From positions 7,571-71,570 of the forward strand of contig NZ_JNJP01000013.1 of assembly GCF_000701705.1 (NCBI RefSeq): a DNA stretch of 64,000 nt. The letters run 5' to 3'. Positions 35,104 through 44,213 of the stretch are shown piece after piece. This stretch comes from Bilophila wadsworthia ATCC 49260. GTDB lineage: Bacteria; Desulfobacterota; Desulfovibrionia; Desulfovibrionales; Desulfovibrionaceae. The notes under the pieces were generated by a model. The model ran no database searches and was not told the DNA's origin. It saw only the letters and a program-made list of their open reading frames with translations. Each line of letters begins with the position of its first letter. Within the stretch, counting starts at the first letter, position 1. A program made the translations under genes and the position numbers.

Positions 35104-36353
35104 AAGAAAGAGAGCGTTTGCCGGAGCTTCTTGTCCCCGCCGGAGGCCGGGAGCAGTTGGAATCCGCCATCCTCTATGGGGCTGATGCCGTATACATGGG
35201 AGGGCCGGAACTGAGCCTGCGGACCGCTTGCGAAGGCTTTTCGGGTGAGGAGCTGGGGCTTGCCGTAGCTGACGCGCATACCGCCGGAGTGCGGGTGTAT
35301 TATTGCCTCAACGCCATGCCGTATGACGCGCAATTGCCCGCCGTGGAAGCCGTGTTGGAGCGTTTGCCCGGGATGGGCGTGGACGGCCTCATTGCCGCTG
35401 ATCCCGGCGTGATCTGGCTGGCGAAGAAACATTGCCCGTCAGTGCCGCTGCATTTGTCCACACAAGCCCATTCCGTAAACGGCGCCGCTGTGGCGTTCTG
35501 GCGTGAGGCCGGGGTGGAGCGGATCAATCTGGCCCGGGAACTGGGCTTCAAACAGATCCGAGCACTGGCGGAAGCGTTTCCCGGTGTGGACTTCGAAGTA
35601 TTCGTGCACGGAGCCATGTGTTTGGCCCTGTCCGGGCATTGCCTGCTGTCGGCGTGGGTGAACAACCGCCCCGCCAACCAAGGGCGGTGTACGCAGCCGT
35701 GCCGTTTCGAGTACCGCGGCCTGTCCTTGCTGGTAGAGGAGCAAAAGCGCTCGGGCGAAGCCCTGTGGGAGATCCGCGAGGGCGAAGCGTTCAGCGGTTT
35801 TTGGGCCCCGCAGGACTTGTGCCTGTTGCGGTACGTGGGATGCCTGGCTGACTTGGGGGTACGGGCGCTGAAATTGGAAGGTCGCACTAAAAGCGGCGGG
35901 TACGTCGCGCAGATTGTGGACGTATACCGTACGGCGCTGGATCGGCACGCGCGCCGCGAAGCGGGAGGTCCCGACTGCGGAAAGGTGGAGATTTCCACGG
36001 CGGCGTTGCTCGAAGAATTGTTTCATACGGCGTCACGCCCTCTGTCCACGGGCTTTTTCCTTCCCCGCAGAAGGGTGGAGGCTCCCCCGGCCGGTTTGCT
36101 CCCCCGGCCCGTGGTGGCGCGGCTTGCGGAACCGGAGGGCGACGGCTGGAGGGTGCAGGTGCGTTCCCCGTGGTCATCGGATCGTGAAGCGTCCGTTCTC
36201 GTGCCGGGGATGCGGCGTCCGGCACTTCTCCCCGGCGCGTATCAGCTTGAAAACCACAGGGGAGAGCGCGTGGATCTCCTGCACCCCGGCATGGAGGGCG
36301 TGCTGCATTGCGAAATCGACGGCCTCGGAAAGGGGCTGTACGTGAGGGCGTAG
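35100..36353 (+). CDS. Peptidase U32 family protein
   Basis: 417 aa. The U32 N-terminus LPELLVPAGGREQLESAILYGADAVYMG is followed by the family signature region EVFVHGAMCLALSGHCLLS (about 160-180) with its conserved cysteines, then RGRC-like NQGRCTQPCRF and the LKLEGRTKSGGYVAQIVDVYR block. U32 proteins include RlhA (23S rRNA hydroxylation), UbiU/V and TrhP (tRNA hydroxylation), which carry a [4Fe-4S] cluster and use prephenate or O2-independent chemistry; which of these applies is not clear. The start overlaps the transporter stop by 4 bases. Downstream is dispersed repeat copy A. Confidence 0.9.
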   Translation: MKERERLPELLVPAGGREQLESAILYGADAVYMGGPELSLRTACEGFSGEELGLAVADAHTAGVRVYYCLNAMPYDAQLPAVEAVLERLPGMGVDGLIAADPGVIWLAKKHCPSVPLHLSTQAHSVNGAAVAFWREAGVERINLARELGFKQIRALAEAFPGVDFEVFVHGAMCLALSGHCLLSAWVNNRPANQGRCTQPCRFEYRGLSLLVEEQKRSGEALWEIREGEAFSGFWAPQDLCLLRYVGCLADLGVRALKLEGRTKSGGYVAQIVDVYRTALDRHARREAGGPDCGKVEISTAALLEELFHTASRPLSTGFFLPRRRVEAPPAGLLPRPVVARLAEPEGDGWRVQVRSPWSSDREASVLVPGMRRPALLPGAYQLENHRGERVDLLHPGMEGVLHCEIDGLGKGLYVRA

Positions 36354-36387
36354 GCGAGTATTTCCACTCTGAAAGGTGGATTCTTCC

Positions 36388-36519
36388 CAAGGCAATCTGT
36401 GCCGGAAAGGGCTGTGGAGCGAGATTGGGTAAGCCCAAAAGTCCTTGGAAAGGGAGAGATGGGCTCCGCGCTCGTAGATTTGAGGAAGGGGAACGCGTTT
36501 CTCCAGAGTTCCCCTTCCA
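36388..36519. repeat. Dispersed repeat, copy A (convergent gap)
   Basis: About 130 bp related to copy B at 44214-44343. Both begin CAAGG(G)CAATC(C/T)GTGCC and contain AAAGGGAG, and both end in a long hairpin. Here the stem is GGAAGGGGAAC/GTTCCCCTTCC (36484-36494 and 36508-36518), with a 13-base loop that includes TTTCTCCAGA, conserved in copy B. It lies 33 bases past the stop of the minus-strand rlmM-like gene. There is no T-tract on either side. Confidence 0.7.
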
Positions 36520-36551
36520 ATGTTTCTAGGCTGTTTCAGAGCCCATCCATT

Positions 36552-37508
36552 CTACTGTTCCAGTTTCGCCCACGTGAGTTCGTGCTTGTTGCAGGACAGG
36601 TGCATAAGCCTCGAGCCAGGGATGGCCGCGAATTTCGCTGCGGTGGCGTGGTCCGTCTCGGCCTGGAATTTGAGGGTGCACACGAAGTTGCGGCAGCTCC
36701 CCAGCTCGATCCAGCGGCAGATGACCTCATACAGCTTGTCAGGGTAGCAGATCATGTCCGAGAACAGCCAGTCCACGGCTCCGGCATGGCGGGGATCAAG
36801 GGCGAAACCGCTGCCGATGCAGTGGCTCACGCCGGGCATGTGATCCACCTGCGGGGCGAGTGGGGCTTTGTCGATGCTGAAAACCTGCGCGCCGAGGCTG
36901 GCGAGCACCCATGTCCAGCCGCCGGGGGCCGAACCCAGATCAAGGCACAGATCGCCGGGGCCGGGGCGTTTGGGCAGCAGGGTGAAGGATTCCCAGAGTT
37001 TGAGGTAGGCCCGGCTTGGCGGATCGATCTTGTTTTCATGGAATTGCACCACGCCGTCGGGGAACGGCGACGAGCACCGGGCCGAAGCGAGGATGAGGTT
37101 GGGCTCCCACAGTGTCCATGAGCCGAGCGGGGCCGTGGGCGCGGCTTCGCCGAAATGACGCGGCTTTTCGGAGACGTGGGGGAGTTTCTCCTGGATGAGG
37201 GAGGCCCGGCGATGGTTTTCCTCGGAATGCAGGTGCCAGTTCCGCTGGATGGCGGTGAGCTTGCGTGCGCCGTCTCCGATGGATTCGATGGGCAGGAAAA
37301 CGGGCGTTTCCCATGTGTTTTGAGCCCAGGCTGCGGAGCGGGGCGCGCCCTTGGCGAGCACGAGCCTCCCCCGGACTTCAATGACCTCGTCTCCGAGTTC
37401 GGCAAGAAGATCTTCGAGAAAACCCTTCGCGGCAAGATATGCGGTAAAGGGAACCGTAATGGGGGATGCGTTTCCAGAAATGGAGGCGTCGGCGGATATT
37501 TTTTTCAT
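36552..37508 (-). CDS. RlmM-like SAM-dependent RNA 2'-O-methyltransferase
   Basis: 318 aa. An N-terminal THUMP-like region leads to an FtsJ-type Rossmann domain with LCLDLGSAPGGWTWVLASLG (SAM motif I, about residues 195-215), SIDKAPLAP, the acidic FSDMICYP and a CTLKF Lys, consistent with a K-D-K type 2'-O-methyltransferase. By analogy with RlmM it would methylate C2498 of 23S rRNA, but the protein is shorter and the target is inferred. The start at MKKIS (37508) is favoured over an upstream in-frame ATG (37607) because a divergent promoter lies between. Confidence 0.8.
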   Translation of the reverse strand: MKKISADASISGNASPITVPFTAYLAAKGFLEDLLAELGDEVIEVRGRLVLAKGAPRSAAWAQNTWETPVFLPIESIGDGARKLTAIQRNWHLHSEENHRRASLIQEKLPHVSEKPRHFGEAAPTAPLGSWTLWEPNLILASARCSSPFPDGVVQFHENKIDPPSRAYLKLWESFTLLPKRPGPGDLCLDLGSAPGGWTWVLASLGAQVFSIDKAPLAPQVDHMPGVSHCIGSGFALDPRHAGAVDWLFSDMICYPDKLYEVICRWIELGSCRNFVCTLKFQAETDHATAAKFAAIPGSRLMHLSCNKHELTWAKLEQ

Positions 37509-37559
37509 AAAGAGAAGAAATGACCTCTGAGGGACAAAATCGGCTGGAATGTTTATGCC

Positions 37560-37588
37560 TTGCAAAGGCGGTGCCGAGTCTCTATACT
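37560..37588 (+). promoter_or_regulatory. Promoter of the fused FAD/Fe-S dehydrogenase gene
   Basis: TTGCAA (37560-37565), a 17-base spacer and TATACT (37583-37588), 62 bases upstream of the start codon; a good sigma70 match. Confidence 0.6.
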
Positions 37589-37650
37589 CCACCTTTGTTT
37601 TATCCACAATCCGCGAATGGGGATTTCCCGCCAGACATAAGGAAACTCAC

Positions 37651-40600
37651 ATGCCTCATAAAGGCCCGCACATTTCCATTGCTCCTGATTTTGTCGTCAA
37701 CCGCATTCTCCGCATCAATCTCGAAGACTTTGCCGACTGGCCGGAATCCGTGCGGCATCTGGCTACCGAAATCGCGGAAGAGTTGTTCCTTGTTGCATAC
37801 AACCCCTTCGTGGATTCAGCCACGGTCAAGGCGAGTGTGAAGGAACGCTTCGATCGGGAAGTGTTTGCCCTGGCGCACCATTATGCGAACACCATAGGCG
37901 AAGGCATCACCCTGTTCTGGAGCGGGCATGAGGCGGAAGTCGCCTTCCGCAAGGAACTGGTCGAGCGCCTGGGCGCCTTCCTGCCGCCCGACGCTATTGT
38001 CACCCGTCCGAGCGCGCTGGTGGCCTGCGCCACGGACGCCACCGACTTGCGCATGGAACTTCCGCTCATGGTCGTGGAGCCCGCCAACGCGGAACAGGTG
38101 AGCGAACTGGTCAAGCTGGCCAATGAATTGAAGTTCGCGCTGATCCCGCGCGGCGGAGCGTCCGGGCTGACCGGCGGTTCGGTGCCCATGCGGCGGCGTT
38201 CCGTCATCGTCCGCACGACCCGGTTCACAAAGATGTCGCCGGTGGATCATGAAAACATGAGCGTAACGCTGGATGCCGGGGTGATCACGCAGGCGGCCAT
38301 CGACGCCGTGGCGAAGGAAGGGTTCCTCTTTACCGTCGATCCTGCTTCAAAGACCGCTTCGACCATCGGCGGGAACGTTGCGGAAAACTCCGGCGGTCCG
38401 TTCGCCTTCGAATACGGGACGACGCTGGACAACCTGCTTTCGTGGCGCATGGTGACGCCGACCGGCGAGATCATCAGCATTGAGCGCAAAAACCATCCCC
38501 GCCACAAGATTCTGCCTGACGAAGTGGCCGTGTTTGAGGTCAAGGACATCAGCGGCGGCGTGCGGAGCGTCGTGGAGCTGCACGGTTCCGAAATCCGTCT
38601 GCCGGGCCTCGGCAAGGACGTCACCAACAAGGCGCTCGGCGGCCTTCCGGGTATGCAGAAGGAAGGCGTGGACGGCATCATCACCGATGCGACCTTCATC
38701 GTGCACAAGAAACCCGCGCAGTCTCGGGTCATGGTATTGGAATTTTACGGGCGCTCCATGCATCAGGCCGCCGTGGTCATCGGCCAGATCGTGGATCTGC
38801 GCAACCGCATCCGCGAGGAAGGCGATTACGCCCGTCTGTCGGCACTGGAAGAGTTCAACGCCAAGTATGTGCGCGCCATCGAGTACCAGAAGAAGTCGGA
38901 CAAGCACGAAGGGATTCCCATTTCCGTCATCATCATTCAGGTGGACGGCGACGAGCCGTACCTGCTGGAGAAGTGCGTTCAGGAAATCGTGGATATCGTG
39001 GCCCCGCACGACAACGTGGCGCTCCTCGTGGCGAAGGATGAGAAGGAAGCCGAACTTTTCTGGGAAGATCGCCACCGTCTTTCCGCCATCGCCCGCCGGA
39101 CGTCCGGATTCAAGATCAACGAGGACGTGGTCATTCCCATGCAGCGCATCCCGGATTTCGCGCTGTTCCTCGAACAGCTCAATCTGGAATGCTCGGCTAC
39201 CGCATACCGTCAGGCGTTGCAGGAGCTGGGGCGTCTGCCCGGCATGGCGCTGGAGGACAAGGATCTCAACCGCGAATTCGTCAATGTGACCCGCGTGGCG
39301 CAGGGCGGCGTCCCTTCCTCCGAGCTTTCCGACGAGGAAATGGAAGAACGCGCGGTGGAATTCCTCCGGCTCATGGCCGAGCGCTATGACCGCCTTGCCC
39401 CCAAGATCAAAAAAATCAGCGACAATATGCTTGTCGGCCGCGTTGTGGTGGCGAGCCACATGCACGCGGGCGACGGGAACTGTCACGTCAATATCCCCGT
39501 CAACTCCAATGACCTGCACATGCTTGAAATCGCGGAAGAAGCCGCCATGCGGGTCATGGCCGAGGCGCAGGAAATGGGCGGGGCCGTTTCCGGTGAGCAC
39601 GGCATCGGCATTACCAAGATCGCCTTCCTCGGGAAGGACAAGATGGACGCCATCCGGGAGTTCAAGAACCGGGTGGATCCGCGCGACGTATTCAACCCCG
39701 CCAAGCTCACGCAGCGTGAACTTCCCGTGCGTCCGTTCACCTTCTCCTTCAACCGCCTGATCGAAGACATCCGTCAGAGCGGCCTGCCGGATAAGGACCG
39801 GCTCATCAGCCTGCTTGCCTCCGTGCAGATGTGCACCCGCTGCGGCAAATGCAAGCAGGTGTGCCCGATGATGTACCCGGAATGCTCTTACCATTTCCAT
39901 CCTCGGAACAAGAACATGGTGCTTGGGGCGATCATCGAAGCCATCTACTATTCGCAGATCAACAAGGGGCGGCCCGATCCGTCCATCCTTGCCGAACTGC
40001 GGGCCATGATGGAGCACTGCACGGGATGCGGCCGTTGTACGTCCGTTTGTCCCGTGAAGATCCCCTCCGCCGATGTGGCGTTGCAGCTCCGCGCCTTCCT
40101 TGATGAAGAAGGCGCGGGCGGGCATCCCCTTAAAAGTAAAGTACTGAATTGGCTGGTGCGGGATCCCGCGCACCGTATCCCTCAGGCTGTCAAGGCGGCG
40201 GCGCTGGGCCAGAGGATGCAGAACAGGATTATCGGCGTTGTGCCGCAGGCCATCAAGAAGCGTTTGTATAACCCGCTGTTTTCAGGTAAAGGTCCGGAAC
40301 CGGGGTATAGGAACCTGTATGAGGCGCTGCATCTGGAACGCGGGAACATCTTTGTGCCCCGCTCCGGGGACGGTGCCCCGGTGCAGGAGAATACGGCGCT
40401 TAAAGAAGCGGTGTTGTATTTTCCCGGTTGCGGGGGAAGCCTGCTTTCCCGCACTATCGGCTTGTCAGCCTTAGGGCTGTTGCTGCGGACGGGCGTCGCT
40501 GTTATCCTGCCCGAAGCGCATTTGTGCTGCGGCTACCCGTTGCTGTCTTCGGGGGCCGACGCACAGTTCGCCTCCAACATGGCGCGGAACAAAAAGGCTT

Positions 40601-41250
40601 TGCAGGCGACCATCGCTTGCGCGACCAAGCGCGGCTTCCGGGTGACGCACATTGTCACGGCATGTGGTTCGTGCCGTGAAGGTATCGAACGCCTTGAGCC
40701 GTCGACGTTGCTTGGTGAAGGGGGCGGGGAACTCGTGCATCTCGACGTGATGCAGTTTGTGCAGGGCCGGATGGACGCCAACCCCGATCTGTTCAAAGGT
40801 AACGTTCTGTATCATGCCTCCTGCCATCCCGAATGGGTCGGCGTCCACAAGGTAAAGGGCGTGCAGAAGCAGGCTGGCGCCATTGCCCGGCTGACCGGCG
40901 CGGCGATTGAAGTCTCGCCGGGGTGCTGCGGCGAATCGGGTATGGGGGCCATAGCGTCTCCGCTGGTGTACAATACGCTGCGCAAGCGGAAGATGGACGT
41001 TCTGGAAGCGGCTTTGGCCGACTATCCGGCGCAGAGCCCCATTCTCGTGGGATGCCCTTCCTGCAAGGTGGGCATTACGCGGAGCCTGATGGCCATGCAT
41101 GAGCGCAGGCCCGTGCTGCATACGGTGGAATGGCTGGCGACGCTGTTGTTCCGCGAGCGGTGGGGCGAAAAATGGATTCGGGTTTTTCGGCGCCGGATTG
41201 CGCCCAGTGCGGATGCGCAGGGCGTGCGGATTGTCGAATTGGATGGATGA
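37651..41250 (+). CDS. Fused FAD-linked 2-hydroxyacid dehydrogenase / Fe-S / CCG-domain protein (YdiJ-like)
   Basis: 1199 aa. Residues ~120-650 are an FAD_binding_4/FAD-oxidase C unit (PRGGASGLTGGSVPM, TIGGNVAENSGG, HMHAGDGNCHVN, SGEHGIGITK). Two [4Fe-4S] ferredoxin motifs follow (CTRCGKCKQVCP near 726, CTGCGRCTSVCP near 789). Then come two CCG domains (FPGCGG...CCGYP near 956; SCHPEW...CCGESG near 1091). This layout matches E. coli YdiJ and oxidises a D-2-hydroxyacid (D-lactate, glycolate or D-2-hydroxyglutarate). AAGGA lies 8 bases before the ATG. nfnAB follows 105 bases downstream. The substrate and electron acceptor are inferred. Confidence 0.88.
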   Translation: MPHKGPHISIAPDFVVNRILRINLEDFADWPESVRHLATEIAEELFLVAYNPFVDSATVKASVKERFDREVFALAHHYANTIGEGITLFWSGHEAEVAFRKELVERLGAFLPPDAIVTRPSALVACATDATDLRMELPLMVVEPANAEQVSELVKLANELKFALIPRGGASGLTGGSVPMRRRSVIVRTTRFTKMSPVDHENMSVTLDAGVITQAAIDAVAKEGFLFTVDPASKTASTIGGNVAENSGGPFAFEYGTTLDNLLSWRMVTPTGEIISIERKNHPRHKILPDEVAVFEVKDISGGVRSVVELHGSEIRLPGLGKDVTNKALGGLPGMQKEGVDGIITDATFIVHKKPAQSRVMVLEFYGRSMHQAAVVIGQIVDLRNRIREEGDYARLSALEEFNAKYVRAIEYQKKSDKHEGIPISVIIIQVDGDEPYLLEKCVQEIVDIVAPHDNVALLVAKDEKEAELFWEDRHRLSAIARRTSGFKINEDVVIPMQRIPDFALFLEQLNLECSATAYRQALQELGRLPGMALEDKDLNREFVNVTRVAQGGVPSSELSDEEMEERAVEFLRLMAERYDRLAPKIKKISDNMLVGRVVVASHMHAGDGNCHVNIPVNSNDLHMLEIAEEAAMRVMAEAQEMGGAVSGEHGIGITKIAFLGKDKMDAIREFKNRVDPRDVFNPAKLTQRELPVRPFTFSFNRLIEDIRQSGLPDKDRLISLLASVQMCTRCGKCKQVCPMMYPECSYHFHPRNKNMVLGAIIEAIYYSQINKGRPDPSILAELRAMMEHCTGCGRCTSVCPVKIPSADVALQLRAFLDEEGAGGHPLKSKVLNWLVRDPAHRIPQAVKAAALGQRMQNRIIGVVPQAIKKRLYNPLFSGKGPEPGYRNLYEALHLERGNIFVPRSGDGAPVQENTALKEAVLYFPGCGGSLLSRTIGLSALGLLLRTGVAVILPEAHLCCGYPLLSSGADAQFASNMARNKKALQATIACATKRGFRVTHIVTACGSCREGIERLEPSTLLGEGGGELVHLDVMQFVQGRMDANPDLFKGNVLYHASCHPEWVGVHKVKGVQKQAGAIARLTGAAIEVSPGCCGESGMGAIASPLVYNTLRKRKMDVLEAALADYPAQSPILVGCPSCKVGITRSLMAMHERRPVLHTVEWLATLLFRERWGEKWIRVFRRRIAPSADAQGVRIVELDG

Positions 41251-41355
41251 CCTCCCTTCGGAGGTTCCGGACGCGGCAGGACAAGGGGGCTCGTTCGGGA
41301 CAGGTGCGACGGGGTAGCTCGGATTTGGTGATTTGAAACAAGGAGTGCCTTACAC

Positions 41356-42207
41356 ATGCCAACCACGATCCTGCATAAGGAATCGTTGATTCCTGGTCGA
41401 ACGAGTAAACTGGTGCTGGATGCGCCGCAGATTGCCGCCACGGCGAAACCGGGGCACTTTGTCATGCTGCGCGTCAACGAGCAGGGGGAGCGCTTCCCTC
41501 TGACCATCGCTGATACGGATCCGGAAAAGGGAACGATCACCATCGTCTATCTGGTGATGGGCAAATCGACGATGATGCTGGAAGCGCTTTCCGAAGGCGA
41601 CAGCATTCTTGACGTCGCTGGCCCGCTCGGGAAAGCCACGCATATCGTCAAGGGCGACAGCGTGATCTGTGTCGGTGGCGGCACGGGCATCGCCGCGATG
41701 CACCATATCGCCAAGGGCCACCACAAGGCCGGCAACTACGTGATCGCCATCATCGGCGCGCGCAGCAAGGATTTGCTCCTGTTTGAGAACGAACTGAAAT
41801 CCTTCTGTGACGAAGTGCTCATTTCGACGGACGACGGAAGCTATGGGCACAAGGGGTTTGTGACCGATCTGCTGAAGGACCGCCTTGAAAAAGACAAGAA
41901 GGTTCAGGAAGTCGTTGCCGTGGGTCCGGTGCCCATGATGCAAGCCGTAGCGGGCACGACGCTGCCCTTCGGCGTGGCCACGACCGTCAGCTTGAACTCG
42001 CTTATGGTGGACGGCATCGGGATGTGCGGCGCGTGCCGCGTGACAGTTGACGGGGAAACCAAGTTTACCTGTGTCGACGGCCCGGAATTTGATGGGCACA
42101 AAGTGGACTTCGCCGAACTGCGTCAGCGCTTGTCCGCCTTCCGGTCTCAGGAAAAGCAATCCATCGAACATCACGAGCACAGGTGCAGCTGCCATGACAA
42201 ACACTGA
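41356..42207 (+). CDS. nfnA: NfnA: NAD(P)H-ferredoxin transhydrogenase small subunit
   Basis: 283 aa FAD and [2Fe-2S] subunit of NfnAB, which couples NADH- and ferredoxin-linked reduction of NADP+ by flavin-based electron bifurcation. The N-terminal FAD barrel has RFPLTIADTD; the nucleotide-binding motif is CVGGGTGIAAMHHIAKG. The C-terminal cluster site is MCGACRV...FTCVDGPEFDGHKVDF, giving three Cys and a nearby Asp as in NfnA. It may also be annotated as sulfide dehydrogenase beta or dihydroorotate dehydrogenase electron-transfer-like. It overlaps nfnB by 14 bases. Confidence 0.92.
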   Translation: MPTTILHKESLIPGRTSKLVLDAPQIAATAKPGHFVMLRVNEQGERFPLTIADTDPEKGTITIVYLVMGKSTMMLEALSEGDSILDVAGPLGKATHIVKGDSVICVGGGTGIAAMHHIAKGHHKAGNYVIAIIGARSKDLLLFENELKSFCDEVLISTDDGSYGHKGFVTDLLKDRLEKDKKVQEVVAVGPVPMMQAVAGTTLPFGVATTVSLNSLMVDGIGMCGACRVTVDGETKFTCVDGPEFDGHKVDFAELRQRLSAFRSQEKQSIEHHEHRCSCHDKH

Positions 42208-43618
42208 GAATGTGAAGAAACCCGCCAAAACGCCCCGCGTCGACATGCCCTGCCAGCCCGCTGCTGTGCGGGCGCACAACTTCAAGGAAGTCGCACTCGG
42301 CTACTCGTTGGAACAGGCGCAGCTTGAAGCCAGCCGTTGCCTCCAGTGCAAAAATCCGCGCTGCCGTCAGGGGTGTCCGGTTGAAGTCCGTATTCCCGAA
42401 TTCATCGCTCAGGTCGTCAAGGGTGACATAGCGGAAGCCTACCGTATCCTGAAGAGCACCAACAGCCTTCCCGCCGTGTGCGGCCGTGTGTGCCCGCAGG
42501 AAAACCAGTGTGAAGGCAAGTGCATCCTGGGCGTCAAGGGCGAGCCGGTGGCTATTGGCCGTCTGGAACGCTTTGTCGCCGACAATGCCATGCATGATCC
42601 CTGCGTGGGCGTGTCCGATAACGACGCTTGCGCCGTCACCAATCCGGATTTGAAGGTTGCCTGTATCGGCTCCGGCCCGTCTTCCATCACTGTCGCGGGA
42701 TACCTCGCCGCGCGCGGGATCAAGGTAACGGTGTTTGAAGCGCTCCATGAAGCGGGCGGGGTGCTTATCTACGGCATCCCGGCCTTCCGTCTGCCCAAGG
42801 ATGTCGTGGCTGCGGAACTTGATGGCCTGCGCCAGAACAACGTTGAGTTCCGTACCAACTGGGTCGGCGGCCGGACGGTTTCCGTTCAGCAGTTGTTCGA
42901 TGAGGGCTACAAGGCCGTGTTCATCGGCGTGGGGGCGGGTCTGCCTCAATTCCTCGGTATTCCCGGAGAAAACCTCATCGGCGTGTTTTCCGCCAACGAG
43001 TACCTGACCCGCGTGAACCTCGGGCGCGCCTATGATTTCCCCAATTTTGACACGCCGACCTATCCCGGCAAGCATGTGACGGTATTTGGCGCCGGGAACG
43101 TGGCGATGGACGCCGCGCGTACGGCTCTGCGCCTCGGGGCGGAAAGTTCCACAATCATTTATCGCCGCTCGCGCGCTGAAATGCCCGCGCGTCATGAAGA
43201 GATCGAACACGCGGAAGAGGAAGGCGTGAAGCTTTTCGAGCTGGTGGGGCCGTTGCACTTCAACGCCAGCGAGAGCGGCGTTCTGAAGTCCGTGACCTTG
43301 CAGCGTATGGCGCTTGGTGAGCCCGATGCCTCCGGACGTCGCCGTCCTATGCCGATTGAAGGGGAGGTTTTTGAGCACGAGACGGATCTCGCGGTTGTAG
43401 CCGTGGGGACGCGCTCCAACCCGATCCTGCTTGAAGCGACGCCTGGACTCGAACTCAACAAGCGCGGCTACATCGTCGTCAATGAAGAGACGGGCGAAAC
43501 GTCCATTCCGAACGTCTTCGCTGGCGGCGATATTGTGACTGGTGCGGCCACGGTTATTTTGGCCATGGGAGCCGGGCGCAAGGCCGCTCAGGAGATCGCC
43601 AAGCGTCTGCTCGGCTGA
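42194..43618 (+). CDS. nfnB: NfnB: NADPH-dependent glutamate synthase-like subunit of NfnAB
   Basis: 474 aa large subunit with the bifurcating FAD. The N-terminal domain carries two [4Fe-4S] sites (CLQCKNPRCRQGCP near residue 45; CGRVCPQENQCEGKC near 95). The two-dinucleotide-binding domain has GSGPSSITVAGYLAARG and FGAGNVAMDAARTALRLG, and the end is FAGGDIVTGAATVILAMGAGRKAA. This is the GltD/NfnB fold without the glutamate synthase partner, so it works with nfnA upstream. The ATG at 42194 lies inside nfnA, indicating coupling. A strong terminator follows. Confidence 0.92.
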   Translation: MTNTENVKKPAKTPRVDMPCQPAAVRAHNFKEVALGYSLEQAQLEASRCLQCKNPRCRQGCPVEVRIPEFIAQVVKGDIAEAYRILKSTNSLPAVCGRVCPQENQCEGKCILGVKGEPVAIGRLERFVADNAMHDPCVGVSDNDACAVTNPDLKVACIGSGPSSITVAGYLAARGIKVTVFEALHEAGGVLIYGIPAFRLPKDVVAAELDGLRQNNVEFRTNWVGGRTVSVQQLFDEGYKAVFIGVGAGLPQFLGIPGENLIGVFSANEYLTRVNLGRAYDFPNFDTPTYPGKHVTVFGAGNVAMDAARTALRLGAESSTIIYRRSRAEMPARHEEIEHAEEEGVKLFELVGPLHFNASESGVLKSVTLQRMALGEPDASGRRRPMPIEGEVFEHETDLAVVAVGTRSNPILLEATPGLELNKRGYIVVNEETGETSIPNVFAGGDIVTGAATVILAMGAGRKAAQEIAKRLLG

Positions 43619-43641
43619 TGTCTTTTCACGAGCCGTATTGT

Positions 43642-43669
43642 AAAGGGAAGGTTTCGGCCTTCCCTTTTT
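43642..43669 (+). terminator. Terminator of nfnAB
   Basis: Stem AAAGGGAAGG/CCTTCCCTTT (43642-43651 and 43658-43667) followed by TTTTT; 23 bases past the nfnB stop. Confidence 0.85.
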
Positions 43670-43752
43670 CTGTTTATTCTGTCAATCGGTTCAGGAAACA
43701 GGAGAAATCGGAGTGTACTCCTGAAAAGCGGAGAAGCGATATTACTCTATAC

Positions 43753-43781
43753 TTGACAAAGAATTTCAATATCATTATTTC
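43753..43781 (+). promoter_or_regulatory. Promoter with Fur-like box upstream of the Cys-rich peptide
   Basis: TTGACA (43753-43758), a 17-base spacer and TATTTC (43776-43781). The AT-rich stretch 43766-43780 matches about 10 of 15 positions of the TGATAATCATTATCA Fur box over the spacer and -10, which suggests iron repression. The Fur match is an inference. Confidence 0.45.
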
Positions 43782-43837
43782 TTTTACTAACGAATGTGCA
43801 GCTGCACATCTCCTTGAGAAGGATTGGAGGCAACTCG

Positions 43838-43981
43838 ATGGATATACAGCTTGTTATTGTGAGCCTTATTGTTTTGGCTGCAGTGGGGTATATGGTCTGG
43901 CGCGCAAAGAAAGCTCGAAAGGGTCAGTGCTCTTGCGGATGTGGCGGTTGCGGAAAGAGCTGCAAGCCGAAGACGCTTTAA
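43838..43981 (+). CDS. FeoB-associated Cys-rich membrane protein
   Basis: 47 aa: one N-terminal membrane helix (MDIQLVIVSLIVLAAVGYMV) then a basic stretch and the Cys-rich tail CSCGCGGCGKSCK. This matches the FeoB-associated Cys-rich family, usually next to feoB and thought to help ferrous iron import. Here it stands alone. A GGAGG ribosome binding site precedes the ATG. The promoter with a Fur-like site supports an iron role by inference. Confidence 0.8.
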   Translation: MDIQLVIVSLIVLAAVGYMVWRAKKARKGQCSCGCGGCGKSCKPKTL

Positions 43982-44113
43982 GCCGTCAAAAGGAATATAT
44001 TATTTTGGGGGATACGCTCTGATAAAAATGTAATGAACGCTTATCGCTTCGTATAGGGCTATCCTATTTCCCAGTGTGTGGCGCTGTGCAGAAGAGATTT
44101 TGGCGAAAATGCA

Positions 44114-44150
44114 AACGCCCTGCAACAACGATCTGTTGCAGGGCGTTCTT
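44114..44150. terminator. Long perfect hairpin, probable terminator
   Basis: A 14-bp perfect stem AACGCCCTGCAACA/TGTTGCAGGGCGTT (44114-44127 and 44134-44147) with a 6-base loop. It is followed by CTTG rather than a T-run, so termination on the plus strand is only moderate. Confidence 0.55.
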
Positions 44151-44213
44151 GTTGTGTAAGGCGGCGTCTCCTCCGTCCTTTCTCATGATTTCCTCTTTGG
44201 AATCGCGTCACCG

